Positions 9,378 to 20,705 of a stretch of 64,000 nt of DNA are shown piece after piece. Position numbers and translations under genes: made by a program. The DNA lies in NCBI GenBank assembly GCA_025144245.1, contig JALXXC010000005.1:117742-181741 (forward strand), given 5' to 3'. The DNA comes from Corynebacterium sp. p3-SID1145. Lineage in GTDB: Bacteria; Actinomycetota; Actinomycetes; Mycobacteriales; Mycobacteriaceae. Each line of letters starts with the position of its first letter. Within the stretch, counting starts at the first letter, position 1. The notes below the pieces were generated by a model that saw only the letters and a list, made by a program, of their open reading frames with translations, had not been told where the DNA came from and did no database searches.

Positions 9378-11465
9378 GTGGTCAACCCGGCAACTTACCG
9401 CCCCGCGCCCGGCACGATTCCGACCGAGCCCGGGGTGTACAAATTCCGCGACGGCGCCGGCCGCGTCGTCTACGTCGGCAAAGCAAAGAACCTCCGCGCG
9501 CGCCTGAACAACTATTTTCAGCCGCCTGCACAGCTGCACCCCCGCACACGCCAGATGGTGTTCACCGCCTCCAAGGTGGAGTGGACCGTCGTAGCCAGCG
9601 AAGTGGAAGCGCTGCAGCTCGAGTACACGTGGATCAAACGCTACGACCCGTGGTTCAACGTCATGTACCGCGACGACAAGACGTATCCGATGCTCGCGGT
9701 CAGCGTGGGGGAGAAGTACCCGCGCGCATTCTTCTACCGGGGGCCCCGCCGAAAAGGCGTGCGTTATTTCGGTCCGTTTTCCCACGCGTGGGCGGTGCGG
9801 GAGACGCTCGACCTGCTCACCCGCGTTTTCCCGGTGCGCACCTGCTCGAACGGCGTGTTCAACCGCCATGAGCAACTCGGGCGTCCGTGCCTGCTGGGGT
9901 ACATCGACAAATGCTCGGCACCCTGCGTTAAGCGTATTGACGAGGCCTCCTACGACGAGACCGTCGCTGGCTTCATGGCCTTCATGTCCGGCCGCACTGA
10001 CGCCGTGGTGAAGGATCTCACCGCCCAGATGATGGAGGCCAGCGAGAACCTCGAATTCGAGAAGGCGGCGCGGCTCCGCGACGATCTCGGCGCTGTCAAC
10101 AAGGTCATGGAGCGCCAGACGGTCGTGCTCAGCGTCGACACTGACGCGGACATCATCGCCTTCGACACCGACGAACTCGAGGCGGCAGTGCAGATCTTCG
10201 CCGTCCGGGAGGGACGCATCCGCTCCCAGCGCGGGTGGGTCGTGGAAAAGACCGGCGACGAGCCCGGATCAATGGAGAGGTTGGAGGAAGGCCAAGCCGA
10301 TCCCGCGTTGCCCGCCCTCATGCAGAACTTCCTCATCCAGCACTATTCCGACGCGGTCGAGCGCATGCGGCAGGAGAGAGCGGAGGACGAGCGGCTGGCC
10401 GCCCAGAAGGTCCGCCGCCGCGGCGTGGACCAGGAGTCGCACGAAAAGGTCCGCCCCGCCATGCCCATCCCCCGCGAGATTCTCGTCCAGGTCATGCCCG
10501 ACGAACCCGAAGAGACCCGAGAGCTCCTGGAGAAACTGCGCGGCGGCCCCGTCGATTTCCGTGTTCCCCAGCGCGGCGACAAGAAGGCCCTCATGGAGAC
10601 CGTGCAGCGCAATGCCAAGGAATCCCTGCGCCAGCACAAACTCAAGCGCGTCGGCGACCTGACCGCGCGTTCACAGGCACTCCAGGACATCCAGGACGCG
10701 CTGGGCACGGACGAGGCTCCGCTGCGCATCGAGTGCACCGACATCTCCCATATCCAGGGCACCGATGTCGTGGCGTCGCTCGTCGTCTTCGAGGACGGAC
10801 TGCCCAAGAAATCCGATTACCGGCGCTACCGCATCAAGGAAGCGGCAGGCGATGGACGCAGCGACGACGTCGGCTCCATCGCGGAGGTCACCCGCCGCCG
10901 TTTCAAGCGCCACACCGAAGATAAGCTGGCAAACCCGGAAGACCCGGATGTCGACGGGACGGCCTTCGAGGACGAGGAAGAGCTCACCGACGGAACCACC
11001 GTCGAGAGCACCGGCAACAAACGCTTCGCCTACCCGCCCCAGCTGTTCATCGTCGACGGCGGCAAGCCCCAAGTCACAGCCGCCCAGAAGGTCTTCGACG
11101 AACTCAGCGTCGTCGATGTCACCCTCATCGGCCTCGCCAAGCGCCTCGAGGAGATCTGGGTGCCCTACGACGATGAGCCGCTCATCCTGCCCCGCAACTC
11201 CGAGGGCATGTACCTACTCCAGCAGATCCGTGACGAGGCCCACCGCTTCGCCATCACCTACCACCGCCAGCAACGGTCCAAGCGCATGCGCGCCTCGGCC
11301 CTCGACGGCATTCCAGGTCTCGGCCCCGCCCGCCGCAGCGACCTCGTCAAGCACTTCGGCAGTGTGAAGAAGCTCAAGGCCGCCAGCGTCGAGGACATAA
11401 CGGAGGTCAACGGAATCGGCCCGAAACTCGCGCAGACGGTGTACGACCATCTGCGGGAAAGCTGA
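9378..11465 (+). CDS. uvrC: Excinuclease ABC subunit C
   Basis: Makes both incisions in nucleotide excision repair. The order is a GIY-YIG nuclease domain ([21 protein letters not shown]), a UVR motif (about residues 205-240, [12 protein letters not shown]), an RNase H-like C-terminal nuclease domain ([17 protein letters not shown] and [10 protein letters not shown]), and tandem helix-hairpin-helix at the end ([18 protein letters not shown]). An acidic insert of about 40 residues within the RNase H-like domain is common in actinobacteria. GTG start, 695 aa. Confidence 0.95.
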   Translation: MVNPATYRPAPGTIPTEPGVYKFRDGAGRVVYVGKAKNLRARLNNYFQPPAQLHPRTRQMVFTASKVEWTVVASEVEALQLEYTWIKRYDPWFNVMYRDDKTYPMLAVSVGEKYPRAFFYRGPRRKGVRYFGPFSHAWAVRETLDLLTRVFPVRTCSNGVFNRHEQLGRPCLLGYIDKCSAPCVKRIDEASYDETVAGFMAFMSGRTDAVVKDLTAQMMEASENLEFEKAARLRDDLGAVNKVMERQTVVLSVDTDADIIAFDTDELEAAVQIFAVREGRIRSQRGWVVEKTGDEPGSMERLEEGQADPALPALMQNFLIQHYSDAVERMRQERAEDERLAAQKVRRRGVDQESHEKVRPAMPIPREILVQVMPDEPEETRELLEKLRGGPVDFRVPQRGDKKALMETVQRNAKESLRQHKLKRVGDLTARSQALQDIQDALGTDEAPLRIECTDISHIQGTDVVASLVVFEDGLPKKSDYRRYRIKEAAGDGRSDDVGSIAEVTRRRFKRHTEDKLANPEDPDVDGTAFEDEEELTDGTTVESTGNKRFAYPPQLFIVDGGKPQVTAAQKVFDELSVVDVTLIGLAKRLEEIWVPYDDEPLILPRNSEGMYLLQQIRDEAHRFAITYHRQQRSKRMRASALDGIPGLGPARRSDLVKHFGSVKKLKAASVEDITEVNGIGPKLAQTVYDHLRES

Positions 11466-11500
11466 CGTCGGCAAGCGCGTGATTGGATACGATGGGGCAC

Positions 11501-12376
11501 ATGCCGACCCCAACTGAGCTGCGACCCGTCATCATCACAGGACTATCCGGCGGTGGACTGTCCTCGGCCGCGAAGGTCTTCGAGGACAAGGGCTATTTCG
11601 TGTCCCAAAACCTGCCGCCCCAGCTCATCCTGGAACTGATGGATCTCGCTGCCACTAAGGGTTCGCCCGTGGACAAGCTCGCCGTGGTCACAGACGTGCG
11701 TGCCCGCATCTTCAAGGGCTCGCTGATGGAGATGATCGACGGTGCGCGCGAACGAGGCTTCAACCCGTTCATCCTCTACCTCGAGGCGCGTGACGACGTC
11801 TTGATCAAGCGCTTCGACAGCGTCCGCCGCACGCACCCGCTGCAGGGGGACAACCCGCTCAGCGTCGGCATCGCACGCGAACGCGCCGAACTCGCCCGGG
11901 TGCGCGACACCGCCGATGTCATTATCGACTCGTCGAGCCTGTCCGTTCACGACCTCCGCCGGGCGATCGAAGCGTCTATCGGCGACCTCGGGTCGATGAA
12001 GCAGCACGTCACCATCCAGTCTTTCGGTTTCAAGCACGCTTCACCACGGGACGCCGATCTCATTTTCGATGTCCGCTTCTTGCCCAACCCGTACTGGATC
12101 GAGGAACTGCGGCATTTCCGCGGCGTGGACCGCCCGGTCAGCGACTACGTGCTCTCCCAGCCGGGGGCGAATGAATTCATCGACAACATTGTCGGGCTCC
12201 TGTCGTCGATGATGGATGGGTACAAGCACGAAGGGAAGGACTTCGTCACCGTCGGCATCGGCTGCACCGGTGGACACCACCGTTCCGTCGCCGTTGCCGA
12301 AGAAGTCGGGCGCAGACTCGCGCAACGCGCAGGCCTCGACGTCTCCGTCATGCACCGCGATCTGCAGCGCAATTAA
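11501..12376 (+). CDS. rapZ: RapZ/YvcJ family RNase adapter / nucleotide-binding protein
   Basis: P-loop protein of the RapZ family: a Walker A-like [12 protein letters not shown] at residues 13-24 and the C-terminal motif [13 protein letters not shown]. In E. coli RapZ controls GlmS via small RNAs; the actinobacterial role is not established. The ATG at 11501 follows TACGAT (11488-11493) by 7 nt, indicating a leaderless transcript, rather than the upstream in-frame ATG at 11483. It is grouped with yvcK and whiA, a cluster conserved across Gram-positive bacteria. 291 aa. Confidence 0.9.
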   Translation: MPTPTELRPVIITGLSGGGLSSAAKVFEDKGYFVSQNLPPQLILELMDLAATKGSPVDKLAVVTDVRARIFKGSLMEMIDGARERGFNPFILYLEARDDVLIKRFDSVRRTHPLQGDNPLSVGIARERAELARVRDTADVIIDSSSLSVHDLRRAIEASIGDLGSMKQHVTIQSFGFKHASPRDADLIFDVRFLPNPYWIEELRHFRGVDRPVSDYVLSQPGANEFIDNIVGLLSSMMDGYKHEGKDFVTVGIGCTGGHHRSVAVAEEVGRRLAQRAGLDVSVMHRDLQRN

Positions 12377-12390
12377 AGGAGACCGCGAAA

Positions 12391-13389
12391 ATGACTCAAC
12401 TGCGCATCACCAGTCTCGGCGGCGGCCACGGCCTGCACCAGACTCTTCTCGCCGCCAAGATCGTCGCTGGTATTTCTCCCGAGGACGTGCAGGACCCGGA
12501 GAACTACGCCGTCAACGCAATCGTGACAGTCGCCGACGACGGCGGTTCCTCCGGCCGACTGCGGCGCGAGCTCGCCGTAGTTCCACCGGGCGATCTCCGC
12601 ATGGCGATGGCAGCGTTGACCCCCGACACCGATGAGGGCCGCCTGCTGCGCGACGCGCTCCAGCACCGCTTCGGTGGCAACGGCGCCATGGCCGGCCACG
12701 CAGTCGGCAACCTCATCATCGCCGGCCTCACAGAGATGACCGGCAGCATCCAAGGCGCCCTCGACAGCGTGGGGAACTGGGTTGACGCCTCGGGCCGTGT
12801 GCTGCCCGTCGCGCTCGAACCGCTCGAAATTGAGGCGGAAGTCAGCGGGCTCGACGACGATCCTCGTGTCCTCCGTTCCGTCCGCGGCCAGGTCGCCGTC
12901 GCCACGACACCCGGCTCGGTCCGGCGCGTTCGCTTGCATCCTGGTTCTCCGGCAGCCAACCCAGCCGCAGTGGACGCCATCATGAATGCCGATGTGGTCA
13001 CCATCGGCCCCGGATCGTGGTTCTCCTCTGTGATCCCGCACCTGCTCGTCCCCGAAATCGTGACGGCGCTGAACGAGACCGAGGCTGCCGTTGTAGTCAT
13101 CTTGAACCTCTCTCCCGAAGCGGGGGAGACACCCGGCTTCACCACCGAGCGCCACATCCAAGTTTTCAACCAGCACGCACCGAAGTTGAAAGTCGACATG
13201 TTCCTCGTCGATGAGGCCATTGATTTTTCGGAAGGGGAGAGGGCGTACCTCGAACGGTCGGCCGAGCAGAATGGCGCGCGCCTGGTCTTCGCTGATGTCC
13301 GCGAGACCGATGCCTCGGGCGGGCGCACAAACAGGCACGACCCAGAGAAACTGGCAGCTGCCATCACCGCGGTAATGGACACAAACTAA
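12391..13389 (+). CDS. yvcK: YvcK/CofD-like family protein (MgfK/CuvA-type)
   Basis: The N-terminus carries the glycine-rich LGGGHGLHQTL and TVADDGGSSGRLR motifs of the YvcK (UPF0052) branch of the CofD fold. In Bacillus and mycobacteria, YvcK homologues bind UDP-sugars and help cell wall synthesis during gluconeogenic growth. No F420 genes lie nearby, so CofD activity is unlikely. RBS AAAGGAG, 332 aa, 14 bp after rapZ. Confidence 0.9.
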   Translation: MTQLRITSLGGGHGLHQTLLAAKIVAGISPEDVQDPENYAVNAIVTVADDGGSSGRLRRELAVVPPGDLRMAMAALTPDTDEGRLLRDALQHRFGGNGAMAGHAVGNLIIAGLTEMTGSIQGALDSVGNWVDASGRVLPVALEPLEIEAEVSGLDDDPRVLRSVRGQVAVATTPGSVRRVRLHPGSPAANPAAVDAIMNADVVTIGPGSWFSSVIPHLLVPEIVTALNETEAAVVVILNLSPEAGETPGFTTERHIQVFNQHAPKLKVDMFLVDEAIDFSEGERAYLERSAEQNGARLVFADVRETDASGGRTNRHDPEKLAAAITAVMDTN

Positions 13390-13437
13390 ACTATCCAGCA
13401 GCTGGGACTCCGGAGCACAGAAAGGGAGAATTCTCTC

Positions 13438-14406
13438 GTGGCGTTGACTGCGAAGGTCAAAGACGAACTGTTGGCGGTGACGCCAGCGGGTGTGGATGCC
13501 CGTATTGCCGAAGCCACCGCGATGCTCCGCATTGCCGGCGAATTCACTCAGGGACTGCACGGGATTGAGGTGCGCGCCGATTTCGCCGAGCTCACCGTCG
13601 CAGAGCATCTGGCCGCCATCATCCGGGATGTCTGCGAGGTCGGTGTTCAAGTCACATCCATCTCGCCGGGCAGCAATTCCCGGGAAGCCCGCTACGAGGT
13701 CACGGTCTCTGACGGGGCCCGCGATGTGATCCGCCGCTTCAAGCTCGTCACCGCTTCCGGCCACCCGGTGGTGGGTCTGCCGCGCACCATCATCTCCGGC
13801 ACGATTTCGGAGGTCGAAGCCGCATGGCGCGGTGCCTTCCTGGCCCGTGGGGCACTCACCGAACCGGGCCGCACCGCCAACCTCGAGGTCGTGTGCCCGC
13901 GCCAGGAGGCGGCTCTCGCTCTTGTTGGGTTGGCGCGGCGTCTCTCGGTATCCGCGAAGACCAAAGAAACCCGCGGCACCGAGCGCGTCTTCGTCCGCGA
14001 CGGAGACGGAATCGGCATTCTGCTGTCCCGCATGGGCGCTCCCCGCACCCGTCTCGAGTGGGACGAGAAGCGCAAGACCCGCAATGAGCGCACCAGCGCC
14101 AGCCACCACGCGAATTTCGACGACGCGAATCAGCGGCGCTCCGCACAGGCTGCAGCGGCCGCAGCGGCCCGCGTCGACCGCGCCATGCAGATTCTCGGCG
14201 ACGATGTGCCCGAGCACCTCGCCGACGCTGGCTACCTGCGCGTCAAGCACCGGCACGCGTCCCTCGAGGAACTCGGTCGTCTCGCCGACCCGCAGATGAC
14301 CAAAGATGCCGTCGCCGGCCGCATCCGCCGCCTCCTCTCACTCGCCGATAAGCGCGCAGAAGAGCTCGGCATCCCGGATACCCACGCCGCCGTCCACGAG
14401 GATTAG
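13438..14406 (+). CDS. whiA: Sporulation/division regulator WhiA
   Basis: A DNA-binding protein with an N-terminal degenerate homing-endonuclease (LAGLIDADG-like) fold and a C-terminal helix-turn-helix (DAVAGRIRRLLSLADKRAEE). In Streptomyces WhiA works with WhiB to control division genes; corynebacteria keep the gene without sporulating. GTG start with an AAGGGAG ribosome site. The Ala-rich stretch near residues 235-245 links the two domains. 322 aa. Confidence 0.93.
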   Translation: MALTAKVKDELLAVTPAGVDARIAEATAMLRIAGEFTQGLHGIEVRADFAELTVAEHLAAIIRDVCEVGVQVTSISPGSNSREARYEVTVSDGARDVIRRFKLVTASGHPVVGLPRTIISGTISEVEAAWRGAFLARGALTEPGRTANLEVVCPRQEAALALVGLARRLSVSAKTKETRGTERVFVRDGDGIGILLSRMGAPRTRLEWDEKRKTRNERTSASHHANFDDANQRRSAQAAAAAAARVDRAMQILGDDVPEHLADAGYLRVKHRHASLEELGRLADPQMTKDAVAGRIRRLLSLADKRAEELGIPDTHAAVHED

Positions 14407-15631
<1,225 letters not shown>

Positions 15632-15730
15632 ACACCAGTTCTTCCACGCGAGCCGCCCGGGGAGAGTGCAGCACGCACCCTGTCCGGGCTTCGCTCGTTC
15701 AGCAAACATTCACAAGGAGTTCAATCCACC

Positions 15731-16951
15731 ATGGCTGTACGTTCCATCGACGAGCTGCTCAAAGAAGGCGTCGACGGGCGCCACGTGCTCGTCCGCTCCG
15801 ACTTCAACGTCCCGCTCGACGACGACGGCAACATCACGGACGCGGGCCGCATCGACGCGTCGCTGCGCACCATCAAGGCGCTTATCGACGGTGGCGCAAA
15901 GGTCATCCTCACCGCCCACCTCGGCCGCCCCAAAGGTGAAGTGAACCCGAAGTATTCCCTCAAGCCTGTCGCAGAGGCCCTGTCCGAGAAGCTCGGCCAG
16001 TACGTCGCCCTGGCATCTGACGTCACCGGCGAGGACGCTCACGAGCGTGCCAACGGCCTGTCCGAAGGCGATGTGCTCCTCGTCGAGAATGTGCGTTTCG
16101 ACGCCCGCGAGACCTCTAAGGACGAGTCCGAGCGCGGCACCTTCGCCGACGAGCTCGCTGCCCTCGCCGCAGATAACGGCGCCTTCGTCTCCGACGGATT
16201 CGGTGTCGTCCACCGCGCGCAGGCATCCGTCTACGACGTTGCTAAGCGTCTGCCCGCCTACGCCGGTTACCTGGTCCAGGACGAGGTGGAAAAGCTCGCC
16301 TCCGTCAAGGAAAACCCGACCTCCCCGTACGTCGTCGTTCTCGGCGGCTCCAAGGTATCCGACAAGCTGGGCGTCATCGAGGCGCTGGCCGAGAAGGCTG
16401 ACAAGGTCATCATCGGCGGCGGCATGTGCTACACGTTCCTCACCGCACAGGGCCACAACACCCAGGCCTCCCTGCTGCAGGAGGAGATGGTGGACACCTG
16501 CAAGGAGCTGATCGAGAAGTACGGCGACAAGATTGTTTTGCCGGTCGACCTCGTCGCGGCCTCCGAGTTCGACAACGACGCTGACCGCAAGGTCGTCGAC
16601 CTCGACGGCACCCCGGAGGGCTGGATGTCCCTCGACATCGGCCCGGAGACCGCAAAGAAGTACGCCGAGATCATCGCCGACTCCAAGACCGTGTTCTGGA
16701 ACGGCCCGATGGGCGTGTTTGAGAAGTCCAACTTCGCCGACGGAACCCGCGCCGTCGCCCAGGCCATGATCGACGCCACCGCGAACAACGGTTCCTTCAC
16801 CGTGGTCGGCGGCGGCGACTCTGCCGCATCCGTGCGCACTCTCGGCCTTAACGAGGACGGCTTCTCCCACATCTCCACCGGCGGCGGCGCTTCCCTCGAG
16901 CTCGTCGAAGGTAAGGAACTTCCGGGCGTTGCAGTCCTGGAACAGAACTAA
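15731..16951 (+). CDS. pgk: Phosphoglycerate kinase
   Basis: Transfers phosphate from 1,3-bisphosphoglycerate to ADP. Signatures [26 protein letters not shown] and the C-terminal GGGDSAAS are present in 406 aa. RBS CAAGGAG. It is separated by about 100 bp from gap and by 20 bp from tpiA. An exact dispersed 11-mer sits at 15880-15890, coding for Leu-Ile-Asp. Confidence 0.96.
   Translation: MAVRSIDELLKEGVDGRHVLVRSDFNVPLDDDGNITDAGRIDASLRTIKALIDGGAKVILTAHLGRPKGEVNPKYSLKPVAEALSEKLGQYVALASDVTGEDAHERANGLSEGDVLLVENVRFDARETSKDESERGTFADELAALAADNGAFVSDGFGVVHRAQASVYDVAKRLPAYAGYLVQDEVEKLASVKENPTSPYVVVLGGSKVSDKLGVIEALAEKADKVIIGGGMCYTFLTAQGHNTQASLLQEEMVDTCKELIEKYGDKIVLPVDLVAASEFDNDADRKVVDLDGTPEGWMSLDIGPETAKKYAEIIADSKTVFWNGPMGVFEKSNFADGTRAVAQAMIDATANNGSFTVVGGGDSAASVRTLGLNEDGFSHISTGGGASLELVEGKELPGVAVLEQN
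15880..15890 (+). repeat. Dispersed 11-mer GCTTATCGACG
   Basis: Exact copy inside pgk, read as Leu-Ile-Asp. Confidence 0.9.
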
Positions 16952-16971
16952 AGCGAAAGGAGCCACCAACC

Positions 16972-17757
16972 ATGGCACGCACACCACTCATTGCCGGCAA
17001 CTGGAAGATGAACCACGACCACCTCGAGGCCATCTCCCAGGCGCAGCGCCTCGCCTTCGCGCTGCCGGCTGACTACTACGAGGATGTCGACGTCGCCCTC
17101 ACTGTCCCCTTCACCGATCTCCGCTCCCTGCAGACCCTCGTCCAGGGGGACAAGCTGAAGATCACCTACGGTGCCCAGGACGTCTCCGCCCACGAGTCGG
17201 GCGCCTACACCGGTGAGGTCTCCGCCGCGATGCTGGCCAAGCTCGATTGCACCTGGGTCGTCGTCGGCCACTCCGAGCGCCGCGAGTACCACGCAGAGAC
17301 CAACGAGCTTGTCGCCGCCAAGGCCAAGGCCGCGCTCGACAACGGCATCAGCCCGATTGTCTGCGTCGGTGAGCCCCTGGACGTGCGGGAAGCGGGGGAG
17401 CACGTGGACTTCGTCGTCAAGCAAACGCGCGAATCTCTCGCTGGCCTGTCCACCGAGAAACTCTCGAAGACCGTGATCGCCTACGAGCCCGTGTGGGCCA
17501 TCGGCACCGGCAAAAGCGCCTCCGCAGAGGACGCGCAGGAGATCTGCGCCGCCATCCGCGGCCTCATCGCCGAGCTTGCCGACGACACCGTCGCCTCCTC
17601 CATCCGCATCCTCTACGGCGGGTCCGTGAAGGCCGACACTATCGCCGACATCATCGGCCAGCCCGATGTCGACGGCGGCCTCGTCGGCGGCGCATCCCTC
17701 GACGGTAACGACTTCGCCAAGCTCGCCGCCGCCGCAGGCGACGCCGTCCGCGCCTAG
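16972..17757 (+). CDS. tpiA: Triosephosphate isomerase
   Basis: Interconverts dihydroxyacetone phosphate and glyceraldehyde-3-phosphate. Motifs GNWKMN (substrate Lys), HSERREYH (catalytic His) and [12 protein letters not shown] (catalytic Glu) are intact; 261 aa. RBS AAAGGAG. A stem-loop follows (17775-17798). In C. glutamicum the next gene is ppc; here secG follows directly. Confidence 0.96.
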   Translation: MARTPLIAGNWKMNHDHLEAISQAQRLAFALPADYYEDVDVALTVPFTDLRSLQTLVQGDKLKITYGAQDVSAHESGAYTGEVSAAMLAKLDCTWVVVGHSERREYHAETNELVAAKAKAALDNGISPIVCVGEPLDVREAGEHVDFVVKQTRESLAGLSTEKLSKTVIAYEPVWAIGTGKSASAEDAQEICAAIRGLIAELADDTVASSIRILYGGSVKADTIADIIGQPDVDGGLVGGASLDGNDFAKLAAAAGDAVRA

Positions 17758-17774
17758 CCCCTTCCGTGAAAGCC

Positions 17775-17800
17775 TCCCCGGCACGTCGATGCTGGGGAAG
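17775..17800 (+). terminator. Stem-loop after tpiA
   Basis: TCCCCGGCA (17775-17783) pairs with TGCTGGGGA (17790-17798), nine base pairs with one G-U. Only a short pyrimidine-containing tail follows, so termination may be weak. Confidence 0.5.
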
Positions 17801-17805
17801 CTTCG

Positions 17806-17828
17806 CCGTTCATGTAACATGTGAACGG
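17806..17828 (+). promoter_or_regulatory. Inverted repeat with possible secG promoter
   Basis: CCGTTCA (17806-17812) and TGAACGG (17822-17828) flank CATG-rich DNA containing a -10-like TAACAT (17815-17820). It could be an operator over the secG promoter; no matching regulator is recognised. Confidence 0.35.
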
Positions 17829-17863
17829 TTAACCGCCCGTACCCGATATGGAGGCATCTTCAC

Positions 17864-18100
17864 ATGGCCATCGCACTGCAGATCATCCTGGTTATCGCAT
17901 CCCTGCTGATGACCGTCTTCGTTCTGCTGCACAAGGGCAAAGGTGGCGGCCTGTCCTCCCTCTTCGGCGGCGGCGTCCAGGCGAACCTGTCCGGTTCCAC
18001 CGTCGTGGAGAAGAACCTCGACCGCTACACCGTGGCTGTGGCGATCATCTGGATCGTCTGCATCATTGGCCTGAACCTTATCCAGGCGTACGGCCTGTAG
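17864..18100 (+). CDS. secG: Preprotein translocase subunit SecG
   Basis: Small 78-aa subunit of the SecYEG channel with two membrane segments (about 2-22 and 55-74) joined by the conserved glycine-rich loop KGKGGGLSSLFGGG. RBS GGAGG. It sits after tpiA as in mycobacteria. A strong terminator follows. Confidence 0.93.
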   Translation: MAIALQIILVIASLLMTVFVLLHKGKGGGLSSLFGGGVQANLSGSTVVEKNLDRYTVAVAIIWIVCIIGLNLIQAYGL

Positions 18101-18122
18101 ACCTCCGCATCACGGCTTCCTA

Positions 18123-18153
18123 ACGCTCACCAGCTTCGCGTGGTGGGCGTTTT
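18123..18153 (+). terminator. Rho-independent terminator after secG
   Basis: ACGCTCACCA (18123-18132) pairs with TGGTGGGCGT (18141-18150), ten pairs with one G-U, followed by a run of T. Confidence 0.8.
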
Positions 18154-18192
18154 GCATGCTTATCGACACCTCCCGCAACCCCTCCCTTGCAA

Positions 18193-18233
18193 TTCTGTGG
18201 ATAAGTCTTTTCTTGGGTGGGTTATCCACAGAA
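18193..18233. repeat. Inverted pair of DnaA boxes
   Basis: TGTGGATAA (18196-18204) and TTATCCACA (18222-18230), both perfect matches to the E. coli DnaA box, form a 12-bp perfect inverted repeat with a 17-nt spacer. It lies about 50 bp before the start of the DUF222/HNH gene. Confidence 0.75.
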
Positions 18234-18282
18234 TTTTCACGCGCGCTTTTTCGGGGTTGCTGTTCTGTTTAGCGTGTGGGTC

Positions 18283-19374
18283 ATGAGCGATTTTGACGCG
18301 TTTCTTGGATCACTTGGCAGCCCGATGGATATCCTGGCTGGTTTCGACCGCCAGGCCGTTGTCGATGCCGGAATCAAGTCCTCGGTGGCCATCGAGGGCG
18401 AGAAGGCGCGCAAGGTCTACTTCGGTGCAACCCGCTACAAGCGCCAACAAGCCAATGCCGTGCGCATTGCCCGGCAGACGTCGAAGTCGTTGGATCAGAT
18501 TCTGTTCATCGAGCAGCACGTCAAAGCCGCCGGCTCGGAGAAGGACAAGTGGAAGCTTCGCCTCGCCCTGCTCTCGGTGCGCGGCGACTACAAGACCTTG
18601 CAGCGCCGCGCGAAAGACATCGTCCCTGACCCGGATGCTGACACACCCGCCCCGGAGTCGTCTGTCCGGTTCGGCCGGACGCGGAAAGGCAAGCGCACCT
18701 TCAGCGCGACCGGCGACGAGGGCGATATTGCTGCGTTGGAGCACGCTCTGCGGAAGGATCTGGATGATAATCGTCCTGAGGGCCCGCAGATGTACGAGGC
18801 GTTTGATGCGTTGCTCAAAAACGGCGGTGGTGTCGCCGCATCTGTCCCACGCCCCCTAATCCAGATCCCGCTTCCCGACTATGTGTCAATCCTCGGCGGC
18901 CAAGGCGATGAGACCGTCCTGGGTCTGTCAGATGGCACCACGATGACCGGTGCGGAGTACCTGACCCACCATCACTCGAAGGACTTGGAGGTGGCCTTGT
19001 TCCACCCGCAGGCAGGACCGGTGAACCTGTACAGCACGAAACGGTTCGCCAACGCCAAGCAACGCGACCTGGCGCGTGCGACACTCACGACCTGTCCGGT
19101 GCCGGACTGTAGGCACGCGGCCGATAACTGCGAGGTCCACCACATCACACCCTGGGCCCGCGGCGGGCCGACGAATATGGACAACCTGTCCATCTTGTGT
19201 AGGTACCACAACCGCACCAACGACGACGACCCCCACGGATGCGCGGAGGAACCCCAACATGGGTCTCCCCGCGCGGAACACCAGTACCGAACACCACACA
19301 CCAATACGGTGCAATGCACCTGTTGTTCGGAAGCTAGTTCGCGACATAGCGAAACGGCCGCAGACACAGTCTGA
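18283..19374 (+). CDS. DUF222/HNH endonuclease family protein
   Basis: A 363-aa protein of the actinobacterial multi-copy family related to the mycobacterial 13E12 repeats: an N-terminal DUF222-like region and a C-terminal HNH nuclease (CPVPDCRHAADNCEVHHITPW followed by N, L, C and HN ligands). A paralogue begins at 63737 and shares the N-terminus DFDAF and SPM.ILAGFDRQ. I chose ATG 18283 because both copies align from there and TAGCGT (18270-18275) ends 7 nt upstream (leaderless); an in-frame codon at 18217 is less likely. Role unknown; DNA nicking or mobility is inferred only from the fold. Confidence 0.85.
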   Translation: MSDFDAFLGSLGSPMDILAGFDRQAVVDAGIKSSVAIEGEKARKVYFGATRYKRQQANAVRIARQTSKSLDQILFIEQHVKAAGSEKDKWKLRLALLSVRGDYKTLQRRAKDIVPDPDADTPAPESSVRFGRTRKGKRTFSATGDEGDIAALEHALRKDLDDNRPEGPQMYEAFDALLKNGGGVAASVPRPLIQIPLPDYVSILGGQGDETVLGLSDGTTMTGAEYLTHHHSKDLEVALFHPQAGPVNLYSTKRFANAKQRDLARATLTTCPVPDCRHAADNCEVHHITPWARGGPTNMDNLSILCRYHNRTNDDDPHGCAEEPQHGSPRAEHQYRTPHTNTVQCTCCSEASSRHSETAADTV

Positions 19375-19396
19375 CCACGCGGGTCAGGCATGTTTA

Positions 19397-19540
19397 CGGC
19401 CACTTCGGTGCGCGACTTTCACGACGCGGCAATCAGGCACGCCCACCGGCCGCTTCGGTGCGCCCGAAAGTACGGCGCAGCGTCGACGCAGTTCACGCAG
19501 TTAACGGATGACAACCGGCCGCTTCGGCGAGCCCGAATCT
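19397..19540. repeat. Three short direct repeats
   Basis: Copies of about 20 bp with core CGGCCGCTTCGGTGCGCC lie at 19397-19420, 19446-19470 and 19515-19540, the first and third imperfect. They fill the gap between the HNH gene and the phosphodiesterase gene. Function unknown. Confidence 0.6.
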
Positions 19541-20675
19541 AGCGGGAGTAGTCCACGGACTGCTCGTCGAGGATCGTCTTCAGCATCGTCGGGTAGTCGG
19601 TGATGATGCCGTCGACGCCCGCCTCGATCTGTCCGCGCATGGTGGCTTCGTCGTTGACAGTCCACGGGATGACGCGGAGCCCGGCGTCGTGAGCTTTTTG
19701 GATGTATTCGGGGGTGGCGACGGGGTTGTAGTCGTCGTCGCCGGCTTCGGCGTCGCTGGGCACGGAATAGCCGGGGGAGAGAACTGCGGCCCCGATGTGC
19801 CGAGCGGCTTCGACGATATCGCCGCCGACAGAGTCGTAGTCAACATCGCCGGTCCAGGGGGAGTCGGGGACCCAGGTGGTGTCGTCGTAAAGCATGATGA
19901 GCGGAACGTCCGGGTTCTTCTCGCGCACGAGCGGGAGGCTGCGCCAGTCGAAGGATTGAATCATGAGGCGGTCAGTCGTGCCAGCCTCATCGGCGGCGGC
20001 GAGGATCGCGTCGACGAATTCCTGGGGTTCGGCGGACTTGTCGCGCTCCTCGGCCTCGATTTTCGTCTCGATGTTGAAGTAGACGTCGTCGTCACTCGAT
20101 GCTAGCTCGAACAGCTCGGGGAGATCGATGAGCTTATTGCCGTCGACCGGTACTTGGTCGGGGAAGTCCTCGAGCTTGACGTCGCATTCGAGGGTCTGGA
20201 GTTGCTCCCACGTGAGGTCGTGAACCAGCTTTCCAACGTACGGGAACTGCTCATCGTCCGCCTCGACCGGCTCGGTGTCGCGGCATTTATCAGTCTGAAT
20301 CTCCGGGTCGTGCCAGACGACGGGCACACCGTCGGCCGACATGACGATATCGAGCTCGAGGGTGGTCACGCCCATCGCGAGGGATTCTTCGAAGGCTGTG
20401 CGGGATTCCTCGGTCCATTCGCCGCGCCCGCCGCGGTGCGACTGGAGGTCGAAGTTCGGCGGAAGATTCGCATTGCTTATCGACGCCCCGTCCCCCGCCT
20501 CCGCAGACACCGTCCCCGCTGCCTGCGAGGAGGATTCGGTGGGTTGTTCACTTGCCGGTTCGGCGTTGTCAGATGGGCTGCAGGCCGTGAGCGCGAGTGT
20601 GGTGGGCAGTAGGAGGGCGAGGGCGCCACGGGCGGCGGTAGTGCGGGTGTTGGCGCGGGAAGAACGGTTCCGCAT
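19539..20675 (-). CDS. Secreted lipoprotein glycerophosphodiester phosphodiesterase
   Basis: Hydrolyses glycerophosphodiesters outside the membrane. A lipoprotein signal peptide ends at the lipobox LTAC (about residues 28-31). The GDPD domain shows HRGG, the acidic metal ligands in TTLELDIVMSADG and the catalytic HDPEI. GlpQ-type family, 378 aa. ATG 20675 has a good RBS (TTGGAGAG); the longer frame upstream lacks one. The Gly/Ser-rich mature N-terminus carries an exact dispersed 11-mer (20475-20485) read as Ala-Ser-Ile-Ser, with a rare ATA codon. Confidence 0.88.
   Translation of the reverse strand: MRNRSSRANTRTTAARGALALLLPTTLALTACSPSDNAEPASEQPTESSSQAAGTVSAEAGDGASISNANLPPNFDLQSHRGGRGEWTEESRTAFEESLAMGVTTLELDIVMSADGVPVVWHDPEIQTDKCRDTEPVEADDEQFPYVGKLVHDLTWEQLQTLECDVKLEDFPDQVPVDGNKLIDLPELFELASSDDDVYFNIETKIEAEERDKSAEPQEFVDAILAAADEAGTTDRLMIQSFDWRSLPLVREKNPDVPLIMLYDDTTWVPDSPWTGDVDYDSVGGDIVEAARHIGAAVLSPGYSVPSDAEAGDDDYNPVATPEYIQKAHDAGLRVIPWTVNDEATMRGQIEAGVDGIITDYPTMLKTILDEQSVDYSR
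20475..20485 (+). repeat. Dispersed 11-mer GCTTATCGACG
   Basis: Exact copy inside the minus-strand phosphodiesterase gene, read as Ser-Ile-Ser with rare ATA. Confidence 0.9.
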
Positions 20676-20705
20676 AGGTATCTCTCCAAGTCGGTGCTGT
20701 TGTGT

